64,000 bases of DNA from Chitinophagaceae bacterium (GTDB taxonomy: Bacteria > Bacteroidota > Bacteroidia > Chitinophagales > Chitinophagaceae): NCBI GenBank assembly GCA_004028795.1, contig SAIW01000006.1, forward strand, positions 549,541-613,540. The letters run 5' to 3'. Shown piece by piece: positions 8,391 through 17,206 of this stretch. Under the pieces are notes generated by a model that saw nothing but the letters and a program-made list of their open reading frames with translations, made no database searches and had not been told where the DNA came from. Position 1 is the stretch's first letter. The number at the start of each line of letters is the position of its first letter. A program made the position numbers and the translations under genes.

Positions 8391-8577
8391 AAATTTTGTT
8401 ATTGCTGATTGTTTGTTTCAAAGCTAATCTGTCAGCTCCGGCCTCTCCAACTTTTTTGTATGGGCCTTGGCAGGTTGACAATAAAACCAATAGACAGAAG
8501 ATTATAGCAAATGCTAAGAAAGCTGTTAACGTATAATTTTTAACTACACCGCCTTCTTGATAATGATGTTCGCTCAT
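8389..8577 (-). CDS. Small single-pass membrane protein, unknown function
   Basis: A 62-residue protein with a hydrophilic N-terminus (MSEHHYQEGG), one membrane segment at about 17-37 (TAFLAFAIIFCLLVLLSTC) and a short basic tail. It contains no known motif that I can name. The two adjacent histidines near the start and a cysteine at the membrane edge are visible, but nothing shows metal binding. It stands alone, leftward, between the palindromic terminator and the M23 peptidase gene 45 bases upstream, and could be cotranscribed with the latter. Confidence 0.6.
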   Translation of the reverse strand: MSEHHYQEGGVVKNYTLTAFLAFAIIFCLLVLLSTCQGPYKKVGEAGADRLALKQTISNNKI

Positions 8578-8622
8578 AGAAATTTAATTTGGTGTGGCAA
8601 TATAAAAAACTTACTTAAATAA

Positions 8623-9330
8623 TTATGTTTTCATTGCGTATGGCAGCATGTTTAATATCAAATCAGGGTCAGGGCAATTGCTTAAATATTTTTCTGCTTC
8701 ACTTTGTTTACAAACACCGGGATAATCGCCTTTCATTCCTTCCATATCAATAATTATCTGAAAGTGGAGATGTGGTGGCCAATGGCCGTTTTCTGCTAAA
8801 TCTCCAAAATGTGCAAATACCTGCCCGGCTTTAATTGCAGAGCCTTCTGCTAAATTATCTAAGTCTTTCAAACTTAAATGGCCATATAAAGTATGAAAAG
8901 AAAATTGATTGATTTGGTGTTGAAGAATAATGGTTGCCCCGTAATCTCCGTATTGATTATTAAATGCAAAACTGTGAATTGTTCCGTTTAAAGGGGCATG
9001 AATTTGAGTGCCTGCTTCGCCCCAAATATCTATTCCTAAATGCAGTCTTCTGGGTTCCTCATTTCCTTTCCCAAAAACTTCACTTACTGCGTAAACGGTT
9101 CTCAATTCATTATAACCGCCAATGCCGAATTTGGCATTGTTTTCTTTCAATAAATTTTTTACACATTGTTTAAACAGAAATTCATCTTTCAGCATTTCTT
9201 CTTCCCAATAAGAATTGTTTTTCGTGAAATCCATTAATAACAACCTATCTGCGGTATTATCAAATGCTACAACGGGCAAAAAATCTTTCTCATTTTTCTT
9301 TATCCATTCTTCAAAATTTATTGCTTGCAT
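8623..9330 (-). CDS. M23 family metallopeptidase-like protein without signal peptide
   Basis: The 235-residue protein has the M23 (LytM) zinc site: HLGID with H97 and D101, HTLYGHL with H151, and HLHF with H187 and H189. M23 enzymes cut peptide cross-links in peptidoglycan. Unlike most, this one has no N-terminal hydrophobic segment; it begins with acidic and basic residues (MQAINFEEWIKKNEKDF). It may act in the cytoplasm, be released by a non-classical route, or have a non-wall substrate. The ~95-residue N-terminal region is not one I recognise. Confidence 0.85.
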   Translation of the reverse strand: MQAINFEEWIKKNEKDFLPVVAFDNTADRLLLMDFTKNNSYWEEEMLKDEFLFKQCVKNLLKENNAKFGIGGYNELRTVYAVSEVFGKGNEEPRRLHLGIDIWGEAGTQIHAPLNGTIHSFAFNNQYGDYGATIILQHQINQFSFHTLYGHLSLKDLDNLAEGSAIKAGQVFAHFGDLAENGHWPPHLHFQIIIDMEGMKGDYPGVCKQSEAEKYLSNCPDPDLILNMLPYAMKT

Positions 9331-9379
9331 ATTTTGTGTTGATTATCTTTAGAATCTATCAAAACTAAAACTTCTTGTT

Positions 9380-12300
9380 ATGCGTAAACAGTTGATGTTT
9401 TTATTTTTCAGCACACTATCCTTAAGTTGTTTTGCACAAAACAATCCTTTATGGTTGCGTTATCCTGCCATTAGCCCGGATGGCAAAACAATTGTTTTTG
9501 GTTATAAAGGTGATTTGTATAAAGTTTCGGCAAGCGGGGGAAATGCAGTGGCATTAACGCTTCACGAAGCACAAGACGAGATGCCTGTTTGGAGCCACGA
9601 TGGAAAACAGATTGCTTTTGCAAGTGACCGTTACGGCAATTTTGATGTATATGTTATGCCCAGCGAAGGTGGCGAAGCAACACGTTTAACCTATAATTCA
9701 ACCAATGATTTTCCTTGGGATTTTAGTGTTGATAATAAGCAAGTGATTTTTGGAAGTGGAAGAAATGACTTGAATACTTCCCTTCGTTTTCCCAACAAAG
9801 CTTTATTTCAAAAATTATATCAGGTTCCTATTAACGGTGGTAGGAGTATTTTGTTGTTAACCGCAGGATCTGAAAATGTTCATTACAACAGTAAAGGCGA
9901 TGCCATTGTTTTTCAGGATAGAAAAGGTTATGAAGACCCTTGGCGAAAACACCATACATCGAGCGTTACAAGAGATATCTGGACCTACGACTTCAAAACA
10001 AAAGAATATAAAAAGATCAGCACATTCGAGGGAGAAGACAGGGAACCTGTGTATGCATCAGATGATAAATCTGTTTATTATTTGAGTGAAAAAAACGGTG
10101 CACAAAACATTTTTAAAGTTGTATTAAGCAATATTGCTGATGCAAAGCAATTAACGAGCTTTAAAGATAATCCTGTTCGTCATTTATCCAGAGCTAACGA
10201 TAATACTTTATGTTTTAGCTGGAATGGAGAAATCTACACCCTGAAGGATGGCGGCAAACCGGAGAAAGTGAATATTGTTATTAATGCAGATTCCAAATCG
10301 AACACAGAAAAAATTGTTTCTATTAATGGTGGTGCTACAGAAATGAGCGTTTCACCAAACGGAAAAGAGATTGCATTTGTTTTCAGAGGAGAAGTTTTTG
10401 TTACCAGTGTTGAAGGCGGTATTACCAAACGTATTACCAATACGTCACAACAGGAACGCATGATTGCTTTTGCTCCGGATGGTAAAACCTTATATTATTC
10501 AGCGGAACGCAACGGTAGTTGGGATATCATGAAAGCAACCATTGCCAGAAAAGAAGAACCTTATTTCTATGCATCGACAGTTATTAAAGAAGAGCCATTG
10601 ATTGCAACAGAGAAAGAAGAGTTTCAACCGAAGGTTTCACCCGATGGAAAGGAAATCGCTTATCTGGAAGAAAGAAATACATTAAAAATATTTAATATTG
10701 AAAAGAAAACATCAAGAACGATTCTTCCGGCAGGTCAGAATTTTTCGTATAGCGATGGAGACCAAAATTTCAGTTGGAGCCCTGATGGTAAATGGATTGC
10801 AGTTAAAAGTGCTAAAGGAAATTTTGCATTAGGTGGTGGAGATATTGTACTATTTAAAGCAGATGGTACAGATAATAAAGGTACAGATGTTACGAATAGC
10901 GGTTTCAGCGAAAGCAATCAGCAATGGGCTTTTGGCGGAAAAGCAATTTTATATACAAGCGATAAATATGGTAAAAAACCATTAGCTATTCAAGGCCCGA
11001 GAGAAACAGATGTTTTTATTGAGTTCTTTGATAAAGATGTGTACGACAGATTTAAATTAAATAAAGACGATGCTGCTTTACAAAAAGAAAAAGATGATAA
11101 AGAGAAAAAAGATACTTCTAAAAAGAAAGAAGATATTGTTTTAGACTTGAATAATTTAGAAGAAAGAAGAATTCGTTTAACCAACGGTTCTTTGAATTTA
11201 GCTGATTACACATTATCATTTGATGGTAGTAAATTATTTTTCTTAGCAAGGTTTGAACAGGGTTTCGATTTGTGGCAGTCAGATACCAAAACAAGAGAAG
11301 TAAAATTAGTTACTAAATTGGGTGCCGGCGGTGGCAACATGGAATTAAGTAAAGATGGAAAGAGTTTGTTTGTAATTGCCGACGGGCGTTTAACAAAAGT
11401 AGAAGTAGATGCAGGGAAAGTTTCACCGGTTATAATTAATGGTGAAATGGTATTGAATACCGCCGGTGAACGTGCTTATATTTTTCAACACGCATGGACA
11501 CAAGTAAAGAAAAAATTCTACGACACAAAACTGCATGGTGTTGATTGGGAAATGTATAAAAAGAATTATGAAAGGTTCTTACCACACATTAACAACAACT
11601 ACGATTTTCAGGAATTGTTGAGTGAGATTTTAGGTGAGTTGAATGCATCACATACCGGTGGAAGATATTCACCACAAAACCCTAACGGAGATATAACTGC
11701 ATCCCTTGGATTATTCTACGATGAAACAGTTGGAGGCAACGGTTTAAAAGTAACAGAAGTAATTACCAATGGCCCTGTTGATAATGCAAAGAGTAAAATA
11801 AAATCAGGAACTATTATTGAAAAAATTGATGGGGAAGAAATTACAGATGCAACAGATTGGAATAAATTCCTCAATAGAAAAGCAGGAAAAAATGTACTAC
11901 TTAGTTTAAGCAATGGAACAGATAAATGGGAAGAAGTTATTAAACCTATCTCTCCCTTGGAAGAAAATGCTTTGCTGTATAAACGCTGGACAAAAACCAT
12001 GGCTGATATGGTTGAAAAACTGAGTGGTGGTAAAGTGGGTTATGTGCATGTGCAAGGCATGAATGATGGTGCATACAGAGACGTGTTTGAGCAAGTGTTT
12101 GGAAAAAATGGAGATAAAGAAGCTTTAATTGTTGATACAAGATTTAACGGCGGCGGTTGGTTGCATGATGATTTGGTTACTTTCTTAAAAGGCAAACAGT
12201 ATCTCACTTTTGCACCTTATGGATTTAAAAGCGGTGGTGGTGAACCCGTTGGTAAATGGACCAAACCTTCTACTGTTTTAATGAGTGAAAGCAATTATAG

Positions 12301-12592
12301 CGATGCATTCATTTTCCCATATGCATACAGGGCAAATGGTGTTGGAAAATTAATCGGCAAACCTGTTCCAGGAACAGGAACAGCCGTTTGGTGGGAAACA
12401 CAAATCGATCCAACATTGGTATTCGGTATTCCGATGATTGCAACAATTGGTGCTGAAAAAAGACCAACAGAAAATTTGCAGATTAACCCTGATATCGATG
12501 TGGACAATCCTTATAAAAATGTATTGTTTGGAAAAGACGATCAATTAGAAGCAGCAGTAAAAGAAATGTTGAAAGTAATTGGAGGAAAATAG
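9380..12592 (+). CDS. Tricorn-like S41 family protease with WD40-like propeller and PDZ domain
   Basis: A 1070-residue exported protease. A signal peptide (to about residue 20, SCFAQ) is followed by WD40-like PD40 beta-propeller repeats (recurring SPDGK and WSPDG motifs, about 30-660), a lysine/aspartate-rich linker (about 575-595), a helical core domain, a PDZ domain (about 780-860) and a C-terminal S41 domain. The segment ESNYSDAFIFPYAY puts the presumed nucleophile at about S974, as in the tricorn core. Such enzymes degrade peptides, probably in the periplasm here. The gene is single, between divergent M23 and convergent alanine dehydrogenase genes, and ends at a clear terminator. Confidence 0.9.
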   Translation: MRKQLMFLFFSTLSLSCFAQNNPLWLRYPAISPDGKTIVFGYKGDLYKVSASGGNAVALTLHEAQDEMPVWSHDGKQIAFASDRYGNFDVYVMPSEGGEATRLTYNSTNDFPWDFSVDNKQVIFGSGRNDLNTSLRFPNKALFQKLYQVPINGGRSILLLTAGSENVHYNSKGDAIVFQDRKGYEDPWRKHHTSSVTRDIWTYDFKTKEYKKISTFEGEDREPVYASDDKSVYYLSEKNGAQNIFKVVLSNIADAKQLTSFKDNPVRHLSRANDNTLCFSWNGEIYTLKDGGKPEKVNIVINADSKSNTEKIVSINGGATEMSVSPNGKEIAFVFRGEVFVTSVEGGITKRITNTSQQERMIAFAPDGKTLYYSAERNGSWDIMKATIARKEEPYFYASTVIKEEPLIATEKEEFQPKVSPDGKEIAYLEERNTLKIFNIEKKTSRTILPAGQNFSYSDGDQNFSWSPDGKWIAVKSAKGNFALGGGDIVLFKADGTDNKGTDVTNSGFSESNQQWAFGGKAILYTSDKYGKKPLAIQGPRETDVFIEFFDKDVYDRFKLNKDDAALQKEKDDKEKKDTSKKKEDIVLDLNNLEERRIRLTNGSLNLADYTLSFDGSKLFFLARFEQGFDLWQSDTKTREVKLVTKLGAGGGNMELSKDGKSLFVIADGRLTKVEVDAGKVSPVIINGEMVLNTAGERAYIFQHAWTQVKKKFYDTKLHGVDWEMYKKNYERFLPHINNNYDFQELLSEILGELNASHTGGRYSPQNPNGDITASLGLFYDETVGGNGLKVTEVITNGPVDNAKSKIKSGTIIEKIDGEEITDATDWNKFLNRKAGKNVLLSLSNGTDKWEEVIKPISPLEENALLYKRWTKTMADMVEKLSGGKVGYVHVQGMNDGAYRDVFEQVFGKNGDKEALIVDTRFNGGGWLHDDLVTFLKGKQYLTFAPYGFKSGGGEPVGKWTKPSTVLMSESNYSDAFIFPYAYRANGVGKLIGKPVPGTGTAVWWETQIDPTLVFGIPMIATIGAEKRPTENLQINPDIDVDNPYKNVLFGKDDQLEAAVKEMLKVIGGK

Positions 12593-12604
12593 ATTCTTTA
12601 GGCA

Positions 12605-12664
12605 TTCTGAACTTGATTCAGAATTTCAATAAAAAAAGCAGTAGCGATAAACTACTGCTTTTTT
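12605..12664. terminator. Bidirectional terminator between the S41 protease and alanine dehydrogenase genes
   Basis: The stem GCAGTAG (12638-12644) and CTACTGC (12652-12658) is preceded by an A tract and followed by a T tract, so it works in both directions. A second hairpin, TTCTGAA/TTCAGAA (12605-12623), lies just upstream. The two converging genes end on either side. Confidence 0.8.
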
Positions 12665-12697
12665 ATTTCATTTATAATTTATAATTCATCATTATTA

Positions 12698-13912
12698 TCA
12701 TCTTCTGCTTGCAATCAACAAATTCAAATCGGTATATTTTAAATCGAATCTTTCTGAAAGATAGAAATCTGTTAACGCACCTCTGAACATATAAATACCT
12801 TCACGTAAATGAACATTATGCCAAACAATTTCTTCAATACCGCCATTATCGCTAACATCTAATAACAAAGGCATTAATACGTTGCTTATTGCCTGGCTTG
12901 CAGTTCTCGCAAAACCGCTTGGAATATTGGGAACACAATAATGTATTACATCGTGCTTAACAAAAGTCGGGTTTTCATGGCTGGTTAATTCACTTGTTTC
13001 AAAACAACCACCTCTATCAATAGCCACATCTAAAATAATACTGCCCGGCCTCATGGCTGCTACCATTTCTTCAGTAACAACAACCGGGGCTCTTCCGAAT
13101 TCATTGCTTAATGCACCAATAGCTACTTCACAACTTCTTAATTGTTTAGCTAAAATGCGTGGCTCTAAAACGCTTGTCCATACACGTTGTCCTAAATTAT
13201 TTTGTAATTGCTTTAAGCGGTAAACATTATTATCAAATACTTTTACACTGGCACCTAAAGCTATTGCATTTCTACAGGCAACTTCACCCACAATACCTGC
13301 ACCTATTATTACAACTTTTGTTGGCGGAATACCACTGATGCTTCCTAACAATACACCTTTACCTTTATTAAAACTGCTTAAGTATTGCCCTGCTATCAAC
13401 ATTAAGGCACTACCCGCAATTTCACTCATACTGCGAACTATGGGGTAAGAGCCACTATCATCTTTTAAATTTTCAAAACTTAAAGCAGTAATTTTTTTCT
13501 CCATCATTTTCTCTACAATATCCTTTTTAAATGCAGAATAATGAATGGGGGAAATAATAACCTGATTTGTTTCCAGCAAAGGCAGGTCTTCTTCAATTAC
13601 CGGAGCACTTTTAGCCAAAATAGGTGCCTTGAAAACTTCATTTCTATTATAAGAAATTTTTGCACCCGCTTCACTGTATTCTTTATCGCTATAATGGCTT
13701 CCTTCACCTGCTTTAGTTTCAACAACTACATGATGACCGTTGCTTACTAATACACCAACAGCATCAGGAGACAAAGCAATTCTGTTTTCCTGAAAAGCAA
13801 TTTCTTTAGGAATACCGATATGCAACTTTGCCCCTTGCGGTTTTACGTCTAATTTTTCTTCTAAAGTTTCAAAACTGAAGGATGAAGAAATAACGGGTTT
13901 CTTGGATGACAT
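12698..13912 (-). CDS. ald: Alanine dehydrogenase family protein
   Basis: Alanine dehydrogenase interconverts alanine and pyruvate plus ammonia with NAD. The 404-residue product has the family N-terminal block IGIPKEIAFQENRIALSP (about 33-50) and the NAD-binding glycine motif VVIIGAGIVGEVACRNAI (about 196-213), then IAIDRGG-like VAIDRGGCFETSE and VPNIPSGFARTAS. It is about 30 residues longer than the usual 370, owing to a low-complexity N-terminus (residues 1-30) common in relatives from this phylum. Relation to other lysine/alanine dehydrogenase-like enzymes cannot be excluded. The gene is leftward, 57 bases downstream of tsaE. Confidence 0.85.
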   Translation of the reverse strand: MSSKKPVISSSFSFETLEEKLDVKPQGAKLHIGIPKEIAFQENRIALSPDAVGVLVSNGHHVVVETKAGEGSHYSDKEYSEAGAKISYNRNEVFKAPILAKSAPVIEEDLPLLETNQVIISPIHYSAFKKDIVEKMMEKKITALSFENLKDDSGSYPIVRSMSEIAGSALMLIAGQYLSSFNKGKGVLLGSISGIPPTKVVIIGAGIVGEVACRNAIALGASVKVFDNNVYRLKQLQNNLGQRVWTSVLEPRILAKQLRSCEVAIGALSNEFGRAPVVVTEEMVAAMRPGSIILDVAIDRGGCFETSELTSHENPTFVKHDVIHYCVPNIPSGFARTASQAISNVLMPLLLDVSDNGGIEEIVWHNVHLREGIYMFRGALTDFYLSERFDLKYTDLNLLIASRR

Positions 13913-13969
13913 GTAATGATTTTTTAATACTGCCTAATACAGCATGAAGGTAGTTATTTATAAGAACTG

Positions 13970-14380
13970 TTATGGTACTATTATCTTCCTGGTTGTTTCG
14001 TTCACTAATACTATTTCAATTTTTAAAACATCTTCGGGTAATAACGCTTCTGCTTTTTCAGGCCATTCAATTAAACATAAATTATTGCTGTTCAACATAT
14101 CTTCAACACCTGCATTAATAGCTTCATCTTCATTTTTCAATCTGTACCAATCCATGTGGTAAATTATTCCTGCCACTTCACTTGCATATTCATTAATTAT
14201 GGCAAACGTTGGGCTGCTAACGGTTCCATGCACTTTCAACACTTCAGATAAAGCATGAATAAAAGTTGTTTTGCCGCTGCCCATTGCTGCATAAAAAGCC
14301 CAAACTTTTTTGCTGCTGTATTCATTCCATATTTTTTCAGCAACTGATTTTATTTCATTCAACGTAAAAACAAATTCCAT
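13970..14380 (-). CDS. tsaE: tRNA threonylcarbamoyladenosine biosynthesis ATPase TsaE
   Basis: TsaE is the ATPase that works with TsaB and TsaD to make the t6A37 modification in ANN-decoding tRNAs. The 136-residue protein has the normal length, a Walker A motif GSGKTTFIHAL (about 35-45), the family SSPTFAIINEY motif (about 56-66) and HMDWYRL (about 75-81), ending with LIEWPEKAEALLP. It sits upstream of alanine dehydrogenase on the same strand and may be cotranscribed with it. Confidence 0.93.
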   Translation of the reverse strand: MEFVFTLNEIKSVAEKIWNEYSSKKVWAFYAAMGSGKTTFIHALSEVLKVHGTVSSPTFAIINEYASEVAGIIYHMDWYRLKNEDEAINAGVEDMLNSNNLCLIEWPEKAEALLPEDVLKIEIVLVNETTRKIIVP

Positions 14381-14449
14381 TCTTTATTATTTGAAACAAG
14401 GTTGAAAAGATTATTCCATTCTCGCAAGTTATAACTGCATATCATAAAA

Positions 14450-14457
14450 TACCTTTG
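14450..14457 (+). promoter_or_regulatory. Probable -7 element of the P-type ATPase gene
   Basis: TACCTTTG fits the Bacteroidota TAnnTTTG element and lies 42 bases before the ATG at 14500. No proper TTG is present at the -33 spacing, so the promoter may need an activator or may be weak. No copper-regulator site was recognised. Confidence 0.4.
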
Positions 14458-14499
14458 CAAATATCTAATTATCCCGCATTGTATTAAATCTTAAAAGCA

Positions 14500-16659
14500 A
14501 TGAGCAGTTCAAAAATTAATATACAAGTAGAAGGAATGGATTGTGCTAATTGTGCATTAACCATAACGAAATATTTACAGAAAGAAGGTTTGCAAAATGC
14601 AAAAGTGAATTTTATTGATGGTAATGTAAGCTTTGATTTGAATGGAAATAAAACACAAAAACAAATTGAAAAAGGAATTGAAGATTTAGGTTATACCGTT
14701 AAACATCATCATGCAGATGGAGATGCACATGATCATCATCATGGGCACGACCATTCTGAAAAAGGTAAAATTGGTTTTAAAAATCATTGGCAACGTTTTT
14801 TAGTTTGTGCTGTATTTACTGCACCATTGCTGCTGCATATGCTTGGATTACATATTCATTTTTTAATGAACCCTTATGTGCAATTAATTCTTACAACACC
14901 TGTTTATTTAATTGGTTTAGATTTTTTTGGAAGAAGTGCATTACGAAGTGCATTAAAAGGAGTGCCCAACATGAATGTATTAATTGCATTGGGTGCTACT
15001 GCTGCTTACGGCTACAGCCTGTATGGTTTATTAGCCAATAAAGGAATGGATTTTTTATTTTTTGAAACAGCCGCAACAACTATCACATTAGTCTTTTTTG
15101 GTAATTATTTAGAAGATAAAACAATTGATACAACGCAAGCTGCTTTAAAAAAATTAGCTGTAAGCCAAAAAACAATGGCTAACATGATTGCGTTTGATGA
15201 TGAACATAAAGAACAGGTTTTTACCGTTGAGAGTAAAGATTTACGCGTTGGCGATTTGATATTGATTAAAAGCGGTGAACATGTGCCGATGGACTGTAAA
15301 ATTTTATGGGGCGAATTAAGTGTGAATGAAGCTATTGTTACCGGTGAAAGTGCCCCCGTAGAAAAGAAAATGAAGGATGTTTTAATTGGCGGAAGCATTG
15401 CAGAAAGCGGAACTGTAAAAGCACAGGTTACCGCTGTTGGAGAAGATACAGTGCTGGCTCATATTTTACAAATGGTTAAAGATGCTCAAACAGAAAAGCC
15501 ACCCGTACAATTAATGGCCGATAAAATCAGTGCAGTATTTGTACCTGCAGTTTTAAGTATAGCATTGGTAACTGTTGTAATCAATTATTTTATCGCTCAT
15601 CAAACATTCAGCGAAAGTTTGTTAAGGTGCATTGCTGTTTTGGTTATTGCCTGCCCCTGTGCAATGGGTTTGGCTACACCTGCCGCTGTAGCTGTAGGTT
15701 TGGGCAGAGCAGCTAAAAACGGCATACTGTTTAAGAATGCTAAAAGCTTAGATATTTTTAAAAATATTAAACAGGTTGTGTTTGATAAAACAGGAACATT
15801 AACAACAGGGAAATTTCAAATTTCAAATTTCAAATTTCAAATTGAAGAAGATGAGTTTAAAAAAATTGCTTATTCATTAGAAAAATATTCCAACCATCCC
15901 GTTGCAAAAGCAATATCAGAAAACTGGAAAGTAAAAGATGAAATCCGTTGGGCGGATATTGAAGAAATAAAGGGCTTGGGAATGAAAGCTACTGATAAAG
16001 AAGGTAATAAATTTATTGCCGGAAGCTTTAAGGTTGCTCACCAAATAACAACAGATTTATCGCATAACATTTACATTATTAAAAACAATGAATTGCTTGG
16101 CTGGATTGATGTTGAAGATGAAATTCGCCCCGAAGCAAGAGAAGTTATTCAGCAACTGCACAAGCAAAATATAAACACCATTTTATTAAGTGGCGATAAA
16201 AAAGAAAAATGTGAAGTTGTTGCTAAAGCTTTAAATATTGATACTGTTTTTGCAGAACAAACACCTGAAGAAAAGTTGTTGAAAATTGCTTCATTAAATA
16301 AAGAAATTCCGACTGCTATGGTTGGCGATGGCATTAATGATGCACCTGCATTAGCAAAAGCCACAGTTGGCATTTCTATAAGCAATGCAAGCCAAGTTGC
16401 TATACAAAGTGCACAGGTTGTTTTAATGAATAATGGTTTACAACATTTGCCGTTGGCATTAGCATTAGGCAAACACACTTATATAACCATTAAAGGAAAT
16501 TTATTCTGGGCATTGGCTTATAATATTGTAGCCATACCTGTTGCTGCCTGCGGTTTATTAGGCGTTTACGGACCCACTTATGGTGCATTAATAATGGGTA
16601 TGAGCGATGTTGTACTGGCAATAAATTCTGTTTGGTTAAATTGGAAGAAAGTATTGTAA
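14500..16659 (+). CDS. Heavy-metal P1B-type ATPase, copper-type exporter
   Basis: The 719-residue pump has an N-terminal metal-binding domain with GMDCANC (about 12-18), a histidine-rich linker (about 69-88) and about eight membrane segments. ACPCAMGLATPAA (about 383-395) holds the CPC ion motif of copper/silver pumps, the phosphorylation motif DKTGT starts at D429 and GDGINDAPAL at about 609. It would move Cu(I) out of the cytoplasm; the histidine stretch might broaden metal range. A run of 7-base repeats encodes residues about 438-449, directly after DKTGTLTTGK, giving a repetitive peptide there. No copper chaperone or regulator gene is adjacent; the next gene is an antitoxin-like ORF. Confidence 0.92.
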   Translation: MSSSKINIQVEGMDCANCALTITKYLQKEGLQNAKVNFIDGNVSFDLNGNKTQKQIEKGIEDLGYTVKHHHADGDAHDHHHGHDHSEKGKIGFKNHWQRFLVCAVFTAPLLLHMLGLHIHFLMNPYVQLILTTPVYLIGLDFFGRSALRSALKGVPNMNVLIALGATAAYGYSLYGLLANKGMDFLFFETAATTITLVFFGNYLEDKTIDTTQAALKKLAVSQKTMANMIAFDDEHKEQVFTVESKDLRVGDLILIKSGEHVPMDCKILWGELSVNEAIVTGESAPVEKKMKDVLIGGSIAESGTVKAQVTAVGEDTVLAHILQMVKDAQTEKPPVQLMADKISAVFVPAVLSIALVTVVINYFIAHQTFSESLLRCIAVLVIACPCAMGLATPAAVAVGLGRAAKNGILFKNAKSLDIFKNIKQVVFDKTGTLTTGKFQISNFKFQIEEDEFKKIAYSLEKYSNHPVAKAISENWKVKDEIRWADIEEIKGLGMKATDKEGNKFIAGSFKVAHQITTDLSHNIYIIKNNELLGWIDVEDEIRPEAREVIQQLHKQNINTILLSGDKKEKCEVVAKALNIDTVFAEQTPEEKLLKIASLNKEIPTAMVGDGINDAPALAKATVGISISNASQVAIQSAQVVLMNNGLQHLPLALALGKHTYITIKGNLFWALAYNIVAIPVAACGLLGVYGPTYGALIMGMSDVVLAINSVWLNWKKVL
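15811..15845 (+). repeat. Heptamer tandem repeat inside the P-type ATPase gene
   Basis: Four copies of AAATTTC and a fifth altered copy (AAATTGA) run without a break. Translation stays open because seven bases repeated three times make seven codons. The encoded peptide includes KFQISNFKFQI, in the region joining the phosphorylation and nucleotide-binding parts, where pumps tolerate insertions. Related tracts lie at 45144, 47834, 49201, 58621, 60711 and 62205. Confidence 0.85.
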
Positions 16660-16688
16660 GTTTTATTATCTTAGAAAAAATTTAGTGT

Positions 16689-16853
16689 ATGAAAGTGGAG
16701 ATAAAAAAAAATGCATCTAAAAAAGAAGTTGAAAAAGTTTTAAAAAAATTATCAGAAAAGAAAAACGGTAATCTTAAAAAATATTTCGGTCTTAATAAAA
16801 ATAATGTTGATGGTTTAGCATTTCAAAAAAAGGTGAGAGCTGAATGGGATTAA
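16689..16853 (+). CDS. Small antitoxin-like protein (VapB role) paired with PIN toxin
   Basis: The frame encodes 54 residues beginning MKVEIKKNASKKEVEKVL and ending FQKKVRAEWD. It is lysine-rich, with a predicted helix followed by a short C-terminal segment. The ending D-G-L-x-x-Q-K-x-V-R-x-E-W resembles small antitoxins I know from Bacteroidota next to PIN-domain toxins. It overlaps the PIN gene by ten bases, the typical coupling of toxin-antitoxin pairs. It probably binds and masks the toxin active site through its C-terminus; DNA binding is not evident. Confidence 0.72.
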   Translation: MKVEIKKNASKKEVEKVLKKLSEKKNGNLKKYFGLNKNNVDGLAFQKKVRAEWD

Positions 16854-17206
16854 TACTGGCAGATACAAACATTATTTTATACATCATGAATGGCCTACCA
16901 CAGGTAAGAAAATATATTGATGTGCAATTTGCATTATCTGAAGTGAGTGAAATTGAATTATTAGGCGTAAAAGGAATTGAACAAAAAGAAATATTATTCA
17001 GAAAAGAAATGATATACGACTGTTTTCTACTAAGATTAAATGATTCGGTAAAACAAGTTGCGATAGAACTAAAACAAAAATATTCTTTAAAAATACCTGA
17101 TGCATTGATTGCTGCTACTGCAATCTATCACGATATCCCTCTTTTATCTGCCGATAAAGACTTTGTAAAAATTAAAGAGTTACAATTTATATCTCTATCT
17201 ATTTAA
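16844..17206 (+). CDS. PIN domain ribonuclease toxin (VapC-like)
   Basis: The 120-residue protein shows the acidic residues of a PIN nuclease: D7 in ILADTNIILY, a glutamate in SEVSEIELLG (about 32-41), the aspartate of IPDALIAATAIY (about 85-96) and a final one in LLSADKDF (about 102-109). VapC-like toxins cut tRNA or rRNA and slow growth when the antitoxin is lost. Its start overlaps the small upstream ORF by ten bases and its stop is directly followed by the recQ ATG, so all three genes are probably on one transcript. Function as a toxin is inferred from family and context. Confidence 0.85.
   Translation: MGLILADTNIILYIMNGLPQVRKYIDVQFALSEVSEIELLGVKGIEQKEILFRKEMIYDCFLLRLNDSVKQVAIELKQKYSLKIPDALIAATAIYHDIPLLSADKDFVKIKELQFISLSI

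Noticed and set aside
15811..15845. Reading the heptamer tract in the P-type ATPase gene as a frameshift or assembly error
   Set aside because: The frame continues normally on both sides through the DKTGT and GDGINDAP motifs, and similar tracts recur in other genes, so it appears to be true coding sequence.
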